Shown: piece after piece, positions 14,683 to 23,303 of the stretch
Position numbering within the stretch: the stretch's first letter is position 1
Layout of the letters: every line of letters begins with the position of its first letter
Source: Pseudanabaena minima
Lineage (GTDB): Bacteria > Cyanobacteriota > Cyanobacteriia > Pseudanabaenales > Pseudanabaenaceae
Direction of reading: 5' to 3'
DNA length: 64,000 nt
NCBI RefSeq assembly: GCF_051131155.1
Contig: NZ_CP159508.1
Location: forward strand, 5,270,001-5,334,000
Program-made: the position numbers and the translations under genes
Notes under the pieces: generated by a model
Database searches by the model: none
Seen by the model: the letters and a program-made list of their open reading frames with translations, nothing else
Told to the model about the DNA's origin: nothing

Positions 14683-16920
14683 TTATAACTTATAGTGCGA
14701 TCGCGCTATGCGTAAAGCATCAGTTGCTCTTTGAGCCTCGATTGCTACCCGTGATAAGCAAGCATAAATCAACACGACATAATTTGCCCTTACTGCTGAT
14801 TCGAGTTGACGACATTGATGTGAAAGCGTCAATGCACCGATGTAGTCACTACTTGAGCGCAAGGCATTTAAAGATTGTAATAGGCGGGGCTGATCATTCA
14901 CGGCAAGAGCCTTGTCGATCGCTTGGATGAGTCGAGGTGTATCTTCTAAATACGAATCAATCACATTCAATAAAAAATCTGTCGCTTTGAGATCATTACC
15001 TGCGATCTCTAAAATCGTTTCCATAAACTGTGGCTCGATTGCAGGCTCATCATCATCATGATCCCTATCGAATCCTAAAGTTACATCTACATCAATCTGT
15101 TGAGTTTCTTGTTGCGCTTCTGTTTGAGTAGGTTGGGATGTGATTGTTTCTGGTTTTAGTTCAATTGATTGAGATGATGGCGACGTGATGGACTCCATAT
15201 CTTCGATTGTATCTAATTCGTCTGTTTCTGTTGCGATCACTTCTGGTTCTGAATGTTCTGTTGCGATCGCTTCTGGCTCAGTCTTTTCTGATTCGAGATT
15301 TTCTGGCTGAGAGGGTTGTGAATCTGTAATTTCAGTTTCAGCATCTTCTAGAGTGCTTGGTTCAGGTGCTGTGACTTCTATCTCATTCACTGCTAACTGA
15401 CTTGCTTCTAATTCGTTGATCTTATCTGTCTCTGGACTAGAGTCTGGACTGGGATTCTCTGTCAGGACACTATCTGTCGCAACAGAAGTTTCATCTAATT
15501 CAGTTTCTGTAGGTTCAATTTCTTCGGACTCTGACTCGTTGACTGAAATCACTTTGAGATTATCAGGCATAATTACATAGGAGATATCAGCTTTCTCAAA
15601 CTTGATTGCTGGTTCAACTGGTGTAATATTTTCAGGTATAACAACCTTCTCAAAATCAATCAGTGGTTCAAATGGGGTAATGTCATCATCTTTCTCGAAC
15701 TCAATCAACGGTTCCAATGGCGTAATATCAACAGAGATATCATCTTGATTAGAAGCGATCGTTTGTAGAACTGTCTCATTATCCTCATCTTCAACCTCAG
15801 ATAGATCGGCATTAGATTCTGGAACTAAAAAGAGTGGCGGTAAACCGTTTTGAGAAATTGGTTTGTATTCAAAATCTGCAATCTCTTCTGGATTATTATC
15901 TATTTCTTCTGATTCACTTTCTTCTGGAGCATTCTCTTGATCATCTAAATTCTGATCGGCTTGACTGACATTTAACTCTAAATCATTAGGTTCTAAATTG
16001 TTATCTATAGAATGATCATTCTGTGCATTTCTAGAAGCCTCTTGAGCAACTTCTTGAGCAGCTTCTTGAGTAGTTGGCTCCGTTAGTTCTGAATTACTTG
16101 GTGCGCTTTCTGACGTAATATCTGGCGTAATAGTGGCATGAGTTTTACTCTCTGCTATTGCTGCAACTGTTTGCTGTAAATTGTCTAATTCAACCTGTAA
16201 AGCTTGCAAATCATCGGTTAGCTCTTGAGACTGTTGACGCAAATTAGTTAAGGCGATAGCAATTCCTATTTGAGAAGCAATTAATGATAGAGAAGTGCGA
16301 TCGCTATCTGACCAACTGTGATAAGCACTACCATGAAAAGCCACCAGAGTTCCCCAAACTTCTTGACCTGCATAGATCTTATTTGCAGCATAGAATGAAA
16401 TCCCGATCTGTTCTAGCAGCGTCACGATATGAGACGACAGGCTAGAACTACGAATGCTATCAATGGTCTGAGCAGAATGCTCTGTATGGGTAGACTCGAT
16501 CATGTGACGAGCCAGTGAAAGCTGTCTTTCGGGCATATCAGCCAAAGATGTTAGCCCTGAGGCGATCGCATCAGTCACAAACTCACCTCGTCCATCAGGG
16601 TGACAGCGAAAAATTGCGACCCGATCCACCTGCAATAGTTTTTGAGCGACTTGGACGGCAATTTGTAAAACTAGTTCTAAGGATGGCGATCGCTGAATGG
16701 CATCGGCAAGCTGGGCAAGCGCTTTTTCCCTAGCAATGATATTGCTAAAAATATCTGAGTTTGGAGCCTCGGTGGACTGTGCTGATATTAGCTTTTCATA
16801 CCGCTCTTCCCAGCTAAGTTTATGGACGCGCTCCTGCTGCACCAAGATGGCTTTTAGGTGTTCATAGGCGGCGCGATCGCGGCAAAGGTGGCGGATTTGA
16901 TCTAAGAGGGTAGAATCCAT
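14683..16920 (-). CDS. GAF-domain protein with C-terminal degenerate HPt domain
   Basis: A 745-residue cytoplasmic protein. A GAF domain (about 90-230) contains LLQVDRVAIFRCHPDGRGEF and ends in a coiled coil (about 230-255). A long acidic, Glu/Ser/Thr/Pro-rich spacer (about 260-630) with repeats such as ITPLEPLIEFEK and ITPFEPLIDFEK follows. Residues about 640-745 resemble a histidine phosphotransfer four-helix bundle, but where HPt proteins have His in the HxLKGSSxxLGA motif this has Asn685 (NALRSSSDYIGA). It is thus probably a binding rather than a phosphotransfer module. It is followed by the kinase gene, suggesting shared signalling. Confidence 0.68.
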   Translation of the reverse strand: MDSTLLDQIRHLCRDRAAYEHLKAILVQQERVHKLSWEERYEKLISAQSTEAPNSDIFSNIIAREKALAQLADAIQRSPSLELVLQIAVQVAQKLLQVDRVAIFRCHPDGRGEFVTDAIASGLTSLADMPERQLSLARHMIESTHTEHSAQTIDSIRSSSLSSHIVTLLEQIGISFYAANKIYAGQEVWGTLVAFHGSAYHSWSDSDRTSLSLIASQIGIAIALTNLRQQSQELTDDLQALQVELDNLQQTVAAIAESKTHATITPDITSESAPSNSELTEPTTQEAAQEVAQEASRNAQNDHSIDNNLEPNDLELNVSQADQNLDDQENAPEESESEEIDNNPEEIADFEYKPISQNGLPPLFLVPESNADLSEVEDEDNETVLQTIASNQDDISVDITPLEPLIEFEKDDDITPFEPLIDFEKVVIPENITPVEPAIKFEKADISYVIMPDNLKVISVNESESEEIEPTETELDETSVATDSVLTENPSPDSSPETDKINELEASQLAVNEIEVTAPEPSTLEDAETEITDSQPSQPENLESEKTEPEAIATEHSEPEVIATETDELDTIEDMESITSPSSQSIELKPETITSQPTQTEAQQETQQIDVDVTLGFDRDHDDDEPAIEPQFMETILEIAGNDLKATDFLLNVIDSYLEDTPRLIQAIDKALAVNDQPRLLQSLNALRSSSDYIGALTLSHQCRQLESAVRANYVVLIYACLSRVAIEAQRATDALRIARSHYKL

Positions 16921-16997
16921 GAGTACGAACGGCTATCCCCGAATATGTTCTAGCGTTGCTCAGATAGAAAATAAAAATTAAACCCTGTAAGGGTTTT

Positions 16998-17030
16998 AAA
17001 ACACAAAACAGCGTAGCCGTTTTGTGTTTT
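16998..17030. repeat. Hairpin of the AAAACACAAAAC type
   Basis: Arms AAAACACAAAAC (16998-17009) and GTTTTGTGTTTT (17019-17030), loop AGCGTAGCC, preceded by CCCTGTAAGGGTTTTA. The same CCNGTAAGGGTTTTA lead-in plus hairpin is found at 57450-57507, and similar hairpins at about 40082 and 40191. The surrounding gap 16921-17269 shows no further gene. Confidence 0.65.
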
Positions 17031-17269
17031 GGCGTAACTCTATCTAGACCATGGATCTTAGCGGACTTGATTTGGCGATCGCATGAGACACAAAGCGTAA
17101 CTTTGAGCATAACTTTTGTTTTTGCTGTCAAGGCTTGCTATACAAACCATTACAGCAAAACAAGTTAAAATCGTAGTTCAACAATAAAAAACAATAAATA
17201 ATTTGGAAAAGCCTTGATTTGCCTTGGTTTACCGCTTATTTATTTACAAACTAATGTAAGTTAAAAAAT

Positions 17270-17911
17270 ATGGCACGCTATACCCTTGCCCAGAGTCCCG
17301 AAGTTGTCTTGACCGTTGCAGGCAAAGATTCGCCAAAAGCGCGTGAAAAGGCGATGGCAGAGCTAATGGAACTGATGGATTCAGGCAAACTTGATACTGA
17401 TCTTGCCGATGGCTTTAGTCCCGACCAATTTATCGAAGTGAGAGAACTTTCCATGTCTGAAGATCGTGAAGATCCTATTACTCAAGCGGTGCAAGTTTTA
17501 AACAATCTTGCAACACTCAAAATCAAAGTGCAAGAACTGCGTTCTGATGCGATGCAGGTGCGATCGCAAATCGATATTTTATTTAGTGATGAGATTGTCA
17601 CTGAGGAGCAAATCAATAGTCTTAAGGAAGGTTTTAAAACCCTCAAAAGCTTTGCTCAGCTTAATATGAAATTTTTGGATGCGCGATCGCAAGCTGAAAA
17701 TGCACGTCAAGTCCTTGATGAAGCTCTTAAGTCCCCTAATGCAGAAGTTAAAGCTCCTGTCGAAAGTGTAACTGTAGAAACTTCTGGGGAGATTACTGCT
17801 GATCCCGAACCTGTTGCCGTTGGAGCGAATGCTGATGAAGAAGAAACTGTAACGGAAATTGAGGATGCGATCGTTGAAGTCCCTGTGAGCAAATCTACCA
17901 AAAAGAAATAA
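17270..17911 (+). CDS. Conserved cyanobacterial hypothetical protein, helical
   Basis: A 213-residue soluble protein starting MARYTLAQSPEVVLTVAGKD. Residues about 20-150 are helical and charged; the last about 60 are acidic low-complexity ending in KSTKKK. I recall similar N-termini in other cyanobacteria but cannot name a function. It has a leader with AATGTAAG just upstream of the ATG and is followed immediately by a strong terminator, so it is monocistronic. Confidence 0.65.
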   Translation: MARYTLAQSPEVVLTVAGKDSPKAREKAMAELMELMDSGKLDTDLADGFSPDQFIEVRELSMSEDREDPITQAVQVLNNLATLKIKVQELRSDAMQVRSQIDILFSDEIVTEEQINSLKEGFKTLKSFAQLNMKFLDARSQAENARQVLDEALKSPNAEVKAPVESVTVETSGEITADPEPVAVGANADEEETVTEIEDAIVEVPVSKSTKKK

Positions 17912-17948
17912 CACAAAAAGGCAACGCTTCGCGTTGCCTTTTTGTGTT
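17910..17948 (+). terminator. Intrinsic terminator
   Basis: Perfect 18-bp stem AACACAAAAAGGCAACGC with loop TTC; the left arm starts inside the stop codon of the preceding gene. Confidence 0.85.
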
Positions 17949-17994
17949 TTTGGTGAAGTTAAAATTAAATCTATAATCACTAAGTCTAGAAATT

Positions 17995-18573
17995 ATGGTT
18001 GCTTTACCTGATCGCTTGTTGATGACCTACGAAGAATATATCGCTTGGGAATCAACCCAAGAAATGCGCCATGAGTTTTGTGATGGTGAAGTAATCGCCA
18101 TGGCTGGCGGCACTCGTGACCATAATCGTGCTTCAGGCAATTTCTTTAAACTATTAGATAATGCTCTCGCTGATCGACCCTGTGAAGTCTATATCGCTGA
18201 TGTCAAAGTACAGGTAAAACCTAAACGCAAATATTTTTATCCAGACGTAGTGGTTACCTGCGATGAACGCGATCGCAATGATGCTCTAGTAGTTGCTTTT
18301 CCTTGTTTGATTATCGAAGTTCTCTCACCCTCAACAGAAGGCTTTGACCGTGGATTCAAGTTTTCGCAATACCGCCAGTTTGAGACTTTGCAAGAATATG
18401 TATTAGTTCAAGTCGAGCAGCCAGTTGTAGAAGTATTTCAGCGAAATGGGCAGGGACAATGGGTATTTTTTGAATATGGTTTAAGCGATCGCCTATTTCT
18501 CAAATCCGTAAACGTTGAAATAGCCGTTAGTGATTTATATCAACAAATTCAATTTGAGCAAAAAATAGAATAA
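17995..18573 (+). CDS. Uma2-family (DUF820) PD-(D/E)XK endonuclease-like protein
   Basis: A 192-residue Uma2 protein with LLMTYEEYIAWESTQEMRHE, VIAMAGGTRDHN, YFYPDVVVTCDERD and LIIEVLSPSTEGFDRG, the same motif series as the copy at 5941-6564 but clearly not a recent duplicate. The nuclease core Asp and Glu are present. Function in the cell is unknown. It converges on the lptF/G-like gene. Confidence 0.88.
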   Translation: MVALPDRLLMTYEEYIAWESTQEMRHEFCDGEVIAMAGGTRDHNRASGNFFKLLDNALADRPCEVYIADVKVQVKPKRKYFYPDVVVTCDERDRNDALVVAFPCLIIEVLSPSTEGFDRGFKFSQYRQFETLQEYVLVQVEQPVVEVFQRNGQGQWVFFEYGLSDRLFLKSVNVEIAVSDLYQQIQFEQKIE

Positions 18574-18600
18574 AGGTGGCGCAAAGCGATGCCTTCATTC

Positions 18601-19788
18601 TTATGTAACACGAGCGAGAATAATCAAGCCAGCCGTGATCCCAATTAAATTAGGCATCCATGCAGCAGCGATCGGTGAGAGAAATTCTACTTGACCGAGA
18701 GCCCCGCAGATAAATAGCAAGAGATAATAGCCAAAAATAATTAACACACTCAAGCCAAATCCGATCGCTGCCCCAGTGCGCTGAGGACGCATTCCTAGCG
18801 ATGCACCAACGATCGCAAAGACCACACAGATAAACGGCAGAGCATACTTCTGCTCAAGTCTGACTTCTAGCTTACGGATTTCTTTGGTATTGCCAGATTG
18901 TTTGAGCAAATCAATATTACGGCGAATATCAGCAATATTCATTTCTTCAGCACTACGCTGCTCTTGGGCTACGTCAAGGGGGGCGCGAGGTAATTGCAGA
19001 TTTTGATCATCAAAGCGGAGGATACTGCGGTAATTGCCATCTGGTCCTACCAGATAGGTTGTACCTTTGCTAAATCTCCAAACATTTTGCTCAGGTATCC
19101 AAACAGCTGATTCAGCAGCTAAAATTTGCTGAAGTTGTCCTTGCGAAAAATCTAAAACTGTTAAGCCCCGCATCTCTTTGCCATCAAAGCTGCGTGCATA
19201 AAAACTTCGTACTAAGCCCTGCTTTGTTGTGCCATCTTCCTGTGGCACTTCTCCATATTGCTGATAAAAAATATCTTGGCTTTTAAACTGCACATTCTCT
19301 TGATTTAGAGCCGCTCGTAATGTACTGCGTGATTGCCAGTTTGCCGCAGGAACGATCGCCTCATTAAATACATAGGTCATGCCTGTGACAAATAGGCTTA
19401 ACACCAACGCAGGCGCAACTAAACGGTAAGCACTTACTCCACAACTGCGTAAAGCCGTTGTCTCCCCATCACCTGACATGCGGCTATAGGAAAGCAATGT
19501 TGCTAACAACATCGACATCGGGAATGAGTACACCATGAAGCCTGGGATTTGGTAACCAAAAATCTGAAACGCTGTCAAAACGCTTAATCCCGCATCAGTA
19601 ATCAGGCGAATCAGTTCAAATAGAGAGCCAATCGCTAAAATCACAGAGGAAAATGCGCCAACCCCAAACAAAAATGGGGTCAACATTTGCGTGAATAAAT
19701 AGCGATCCATGATCGACAATCTCGGTAGCCATCCTAGCGACACGTTTGTAACTTTTTTCCTTGGTTGAGTCGTTTGTAAGGTTGCCAT
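18601..19788 (-). CDS. LptF/LptG-family (YjgP/YjgQ) permease
   Basis: A 395-residue inner-membrane protein. It has hydrophobic segments near 30-55, 75-100 and 115-140, a large periplasmic β-jellyroll region about 145-300, and three C-terminal helices (about 310-395), the LptF/G layout. Together with LptB it forms the ABC exporter that extracts lipopolysaccharide from the inner membrane and passes it to LptA. The lptB and lptA-like genes lie just upstream in the same direction. Cyanobacteria usually have a single LptF/G-type gene per locus, so I give no letter. Confidence 0.88.
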   Translation of the reverse strand: MATLQTTQPRKKVTNVSLGWLPRLSIMDRYLFTQMLTPFLFGVGAFSSVILAIGSLFELIRLITDAGLSVLTAFQIFGYQIPGFMVYSFPMSMLLATLLSYSRMSGDGETTALRSCGVSAYRLVAPALVLSLFVTGMTYVFNEAIVPAANWQSRSTLRAALNQENVQFKSQDIFYQQYGEVPQEDGTTKQGLVRSFYARSFDGKEMRGLTVLDFSQGQLQQILAAESAVWIPEQNVWRFSKGTTYLVGPDGNYRSILRFDDQNLQLPRAPLDVAQEQRSAEEMNIADIRRNIDLLKQSGNTKEIRKLEVRLEQKYALPFICVVFAIVGASLGMRPQRTGAAIGFGLSVLIIFGYYLLLFICGALGQVEFLSPIAAAWMPNLIGITAGLIILARVT

Positions 19789-19890
19789 TTCCTTTATCGA
19801 GATTACAGGTTTTTGGAGTATTCATCAAAACCAATTTTGTAGGATTTGTTTTGACATGGGTAGGACGAATCTTTATAAATGGTCGATGGG

Positions 19891-20619
19891 TCAAAAATGA
19901 AACTTTTCACCGAGATAATATTTGCGAACATCAGGATCGTCCGCTAATTCTCGACTAGAACCGTCGGCAAAAACTTCGCCTTCACGCATGATATATGCGC
20001 GATCGGTAATTGTTAAAGTCTCGCGGACATTATGATCAGTAATTAACACTCCCATATTGCGATCGCGTAGGTTGCTGATGATGGTTTGAATTTCACTAAC
20101 AGCGATGGGATCGATACCCGCAAAAGGTTCATCTAGCAAGATAAACTTGGGTCCTTCTTGCCCAACCGCCAACGCTCTCGCGATTTCAGTACGCCGACGT
20201 TCGCCCCCCGACACTTGAATTCCCATCGTATCAGCAATTTTGGTCAGACGAAACTCTTCTAACAATGTACGCAGTCGATGAATCTGTAATTGCTTTGGTA
20301 CGTTGGTTTGCTGCATCACCAGTAGTAGATTATCACGCACCGATAATTGCCTAAAGATGGTAGCTTCTTGGGCTAGGTACGCCATGCCCATGCGTGCCCT
20401 TTTATGAATTGGTAAACGGGTAATATCTTGTTGATCGAGCCAGACACTGCCACTATCGGGCTGAATTAATCCTGTTGCCATATAAAACGATGTAGTTTTG
20501 CCAGCACCATTTGGTCCTAGCAGTCCAACAATTTCCCCCTGCTTAACGGTGAGGCTCACTTGCTGAACAACCTGCCTGCCACTGTAGCTTTTACTAACGT
20601 TATCAAGGGAGATTTGCAT
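19891..20619 (-). CDS. lptB: LPS export ABC transporter ATP-binding protein LptB
   Basis: A 242-residue ATPase with Walker A GPNGAGKTT, the LptB-typical YLAQEATIFRQLSV, signature VSGGERRRTEIARALA, Walker B FILLDEPFAGIDP and switch His in ITDHNVRETL. Energises lipopolysaccharide extraction with the LptF/G-like permease downstream (102 bp away) and the LptA-like protein encoded 93 bp upstream. Full length. Confidence 0.93.
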   Translation of the reverse strand: MQISLDNVSKSYSGRQVVQQVSLTVKQGEIVGLLGPNGAGKTTSFYMATGLIQPDSGSVWLDQQDITRLPIHKRARMGMAYLAQEATIFRQLSVRDNLLLVMQQTNVPKQLQIHRLRTLLEEFRLTKIADTMGIQVSGGERRRTEIARALAVGQEGPKFILLDEPFAGIDPIAVSEIQTIISNLRDRNMGVLITDHNVRETLTITDRAYIMREGEVFADGSSRELADDPDVRKYYLGEKFHF

Positions 20620-20712
20620 TACTCAATTTGTTTGGGAAATTTGAAAATTTAACACTGAACTTACTTATGGCAAAGCAGTTTTTATAGCTTTAGACATCAA
20701 TAAACATCAACA

Positions 20713-21324
20713 TTACTTACCATCAGGAATAATTTCCTGTGGTTTTGGTTGTAACGTTTCAGGAGGAATTATTGAGGTGGGGGGACTGACCTGCTGTTTT
20801 TTAAAGGCAGGTTTGATCTGGGTGACAGGTGTTGCTGAAGTTGCAGGCGTACTAGCAACATCACGATCAGGTACTACATAAATGGTTTCAACCTGCTGGT
20901 TATCGGGGGGAGCCGCAACAAATTTACCTTCACTGACGAGATAGGTGATAGTTTGGGCTTTGATGCTATTGACACCCTCTTGGGTAACAATCACATTACC
21001 TGTTAAAACTACACGCTGCTCTTTAGAAAAATACTGTGCTTGCTCTGCGACCGCATCAATCTGTCGGGCGGGATAAGTCATTTTGACGTTGCCAGTTGCG
21101 GTAACTACACCTGTGATCGAGTTAGCCTCTTGGACATCAGCACGGATTGTCAGAGCTGTGTTAGTTTGGGCTTGAGTTGATGACAGTGAGCTAGAGGCGA
21201 TCGCCAAAACTGGAATTGCTATTAAAAATAGTTTGGTGATTGGTGATTGGTAATGATTTTTTCTTTTTGCCTTGTTGCCTTTTCCTTGTAACAGCGATTG
21301 GTAAATCATGCTTAATGGCTTCAT
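20713..21324 (-). CDS. lptA: LptA/OstA-like periplasmic LPS transport protein
   Basis: A 203-residue exported protein with an N-terminal basic region and a hydrophobic helix (LFLIAIPVLAIASSSLSSTQA, about 32-52) ending in AQA. The OstA/LptA-type β-strands follow: SITGVVTATGNVKMTYPARQ and RVVLTGNVIVTQEGVNSIKA. The C-terminal about 60 residues are Pro/Thr-rich. It should bridge lipopolysaccharide from the inner to the outer membrane. Its start overlaps the end of panC-cmk by 4 bases, so the two are translationally coupled. Confidence 0.82.
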   Translation of the reverse strand: MKPLSMIYQSLLQGKGNKAKRKNHYQSPITKLFLIAIPVLAIASSSLSSTQAQTNTALTIRADVQEANSITGVVTATGNVKMTYPARQIDAVAEQAQYFSKEQRVVLTGNVIVTQEGVNSIKAQTITYLVSEGKFVAAPPDNQQVETIYVVPDRDVASTPATSATPVTQIKPAFKKQQVSPPTSIIPPETLQPKPQEIIPDGK

Positions 21325-22898
21325 AGGTTTTGTACCTTTTGTTCATACAAATTTACAATGGCTGCGACCACTTCTTCTATAGTTAGACCATCTGTATTGA
21401 CTAAAGTTGCATCTTCAGCCTGAGTTAGAGGTGAATGGTCGCGGGTGGAGTCTTTGCGATCGCGTTCTTGGATTTCATGCTCAAGGGTAGCGAGGTCAGG
21501 GGCGACTTGACCTTGAGCAATCAGATCAGCTTGACGACGCTTGGCGCGCTCTTCTGCCGAAGCAGTCAAAAAAACTTTAACTTCTGCATCAGGAAATACA
21601 TGGGTTCCAATGTCTCGCCCTTCCATCACTACACCACCTGTCTGCCCGATCAGTTGCTGCTGCTTTACCAAAATTTCACGCACGGCGGCTTGGGCGGCGA
21701 TTGCTGATACGTTTGCAGTGACTTCAGGGGTGCGAATCTCCGTGGTGATATCTTCGCCATTGAGCAAAACCTGCATCGGCTTACCTGCAATCGGATTAGC
21801 AAATAGTTGAATTTTTGAGTTGGCGGCGATCTCTTGCACTTTGTCTTGCTCTCGTAAATCAATACCTTCGCGCAACACAGCAAGGGTAACACTACGATAC
21901 ATAGCGCCCGTATCTAAAAATAATAAACCTAATTTATTTGCTACTTGTTTGGTAACTGTAGATTTGCCCGCACCTGCGGGACCATCGATCGCAATGATCG
22001 GTTTTCTAGGGGTGATAGTATGACTCAGCAAAATATTATCGATCAAGCGTGTGTTTCCAATTCGAGCCGCGATCGCGAGCATTAACTCTGCTTCAGAAGT
22101 AATTTGAGTACATGGTTGCAAGGTCTTGGCATCGACTAATTCAATATACTCTAGATTAATTTCAGGGAGCTTCGCCAAATAATTTTGTGCTGCCTCAATA
22201 ATTTGGGCTGGATCACAAAGTTCATAACAAAGAAAAAATTGCTGTTGAGCCTGCCGTAGACTTTGATAAATATGAGCTGCTAAAACGCGATCTTTGATGG
22301 ATAGGTATTGATTGCGGGAACTGTAGGCTAAGCCGCTTGGTTCTCGTACTGTCGGACAGCCAATAATCTCCACAGGCAAGTTTAAATCAACCACCAATTT
22401 ACGAATAATCGCTAGTTGCTGACCATCTTTACAGCCAAAATAAGCTCGATCAGGTTGTACTGTATTCAAGAGCTTGGTCACGATTGTGGCTACACCTTGA
22501 AAATGTCCAACCCGCGATCGCCCACACAGAATATTAGTCATTGCTGGTGGCGGTATTACTTGGGTGACTTTGCTAATGTCATTTATGCCCATCTCTTGAG
22601 GATCTGGTGCAAAAATTGCATCAACTCCTGCATTTTCACAAAGTTGGCGATCATGATCTAAAGTGCGCGGATATTTATCAAAATCTTCACCTGCCCCGAA
22701 TTGCAAAGGATTGACAAAAATGCTGACAACTAGGCAAGCATTTTCAGTTCTAGCCCGATCAATTAGGCTCAAATGCCCAATGTGCAAAGCCCCCATTGTT
22801 GGTACAAGTCCAATAGATACTTGTCCTAAGGACTGTTGTGATTTTTGTGCCTTTAAGTAATTACGCAAAGAAGCGATTGTAGTAAGTAGCTGTGTCAA
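21321..22898 (-). CDS. panC/cmk: Bifunctional pantoate-β-alanine ligase / cytidylate kinase
   Basis: A 525-residue fusion, a known cyanobacterial arrangement. The PanC part (about 1-285) has VPTMGALHIGHLSLI (nucleotide-binding HIGH motif) and SSRNQYL, and makes pantothenate for CoA. The Cmk part (about 295-525) has the P-loop GPAGAGKST, DTGAMYRSVT, GRDIGTHVFPDA and the lid RKDSTRD, phosphorylating CMP/dCMP. The start is TTG 22898, supported by GAGG about 10 bases upstream and by the good fit of MTQLLTTIASLRNYL to PanC N-termini. It heads the lptA-lptB-lptF/G gene string. Confidence 0.93.
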   Translation of the reverse strand: MTQLLTTIASLRNYLKAQKSQQSLGQVSIGLVPTMGALHIGHLSLIDRARTENACLVVSIFVNPLQFGAGEDFDKYPRTLDHDRQLCENAGVDAIFAPDPQEMGINDISKVTQVIPPPAMTNILCGRSRVGHFQGVATIVTKLLNTVQPDRAYFGCKDGQQLAIIRKLVVDLNLPVEIIGCPTVREPSGLAYSSRNQYLSIKDRVLAAHIYQSLRQAQQQFFLCYELCDPAQIIEAAQNYLAKLPEINLEYIELVDAKTLQPCTQITSEAELMLAIAARIGNTRLIDNILLSHTITPRKPIIAIDGPAGAGKSTVTKQVANKLGLLFLDTGAMYRSVTLAVLREGIDLREQDKVQEIAANSKIQLFANPIAGKPMQVLLNGEDITTEIRTPEVTANVSAIAAQAAVREILVKQQQLIGQTGGVVMEGRDIGTHVFPDAEVKVFLTASAEERAKRRQADLIAQGQVAPDLATLEHEIQERDRKDSTRDHSPLTQAEDATLVNTDGLTIEEVVAAIVNLYEQKVQNL

Positions 22899-22922
22899 GC
22901 AATCAACCTCAACGAAATCACC

Positions 22923-22968
22923 ATAAAAAGCATAGCTGTCTCAGGTAGGAGATGACTATGCTTTTTAT
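22923..22968 (-). terminator. Hairpin upstream of panC-cmk
   Basis: Arms ATAAAAAGCATAG and CTATGCTTTTTAT enclose about 20 bases. It lies between rlpA (downstream side) and the panC-cmk start, so it may end the rlpA transcript. Confidence 0.55.
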
Positions 22969-22980
22969 AATCGATCATAC

Positions 22981-23010
22981 AAAAAGAGAGTGCTTTGCAC
23001 TCTCTTTTTA
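22981..23010. terminator. Perfect AAAAAGAGAGTGC hairpin
   Basis: AAAAAGAGAGTGC and GCACTCTCTTTTT pair around TTT-type loop; a compact bidirectional terminator in the rlpA/panC gap. Confidence 0.75.
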
Positions 23011-23035
23011 TTATTTAGCAGCAATTCTCATTATC

Positions 23036-23088
23036 AAAATATGTTTTTTGAAAGATTGCCGTAGGCAATCTTTCAAAAAACATATTTT
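23036..23088. repeat. Palindrome with 25-bp perfect stem
   Basis: Arms 23036-23060 and 23064-23088 (AAAATATGTTTTTTGAAAGA in the left arm), loop GTA. It belongs to the dense set of palindromes filling the 400-bp gap 22899-23303, which holds no gene. A shorter hairpin, GTGTTTCCAT/ATGGAAACAC, follows at about 23091-23120. Confidence 0.75.
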
Positions 23089-23150
23089 AGTGTTTCCATT
23101 GACTTCGGCGATGGAAACACTAAAATCGCTTTCATAATGGGAATTCTGGT

Positions 23151-23249
23151 TATAGCAATGTAAGTTTTGCTTAGGACATAAAACCAAAAAGATGAGTGGC
23201 GGCGCGAAGCGCCGCCACTCATCTTTTTGGTTTTGATTTGTCTAGCTAT
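23151..23249. repeat. Palindromic element, family A copy 3 (short form)
   Basis: TATAGCAATG at the left and TCTAGCTATT at the right replace the usual ends. The shell CTTAGGACATAAAACC and GGTTTTGATTTGTC is conserved, while the core arms read AAAAAGATGAGTGGCGGCGC, unlike the GTGTGAGG cores of the other copies. Confidence 0.72.
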
Positions 23250-23266
23250 TTAGTGAGTTCGATATA

Positions 23267-23300
23267 GCCATTTGCGGCGTGTTTAGCACGCCGCAAATGA
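23267..23300. repeat. Family B second hairpin, solitary
   Basis: GCCATTTGCGGCGTG pairs with CACGCCGCAAATGA; preceded by GAGTTCGATATA, the inverted form of the family B end. It directly follows family A copy 3 and touches the rlpA stop region. Confidence 0.65.
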
Positions 23301-23303
23301 CGT

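Noticed and set aside
15561..15760. Repeat-like ITPxEPLIxFEK units in the GAF protein considered as a separate repeat element
   Set aside because: They are in-frame coding repeats in a low-complexity linker, with no palindrome or mobile features.
16862..17131. An 89-residue minus-strand frame upstream of the GAF gene
   Set aside because: It overlaps the start of the GAF gene in another frame and crosses a hairpin repeat; there is no supporting signal.
22899..23303. Repeated hairpins considered as a CRISPR array
   Set aside because: Unit sequences differ, there is no regular spacing and no unique spacers of constant length; no cas genes are in the window.
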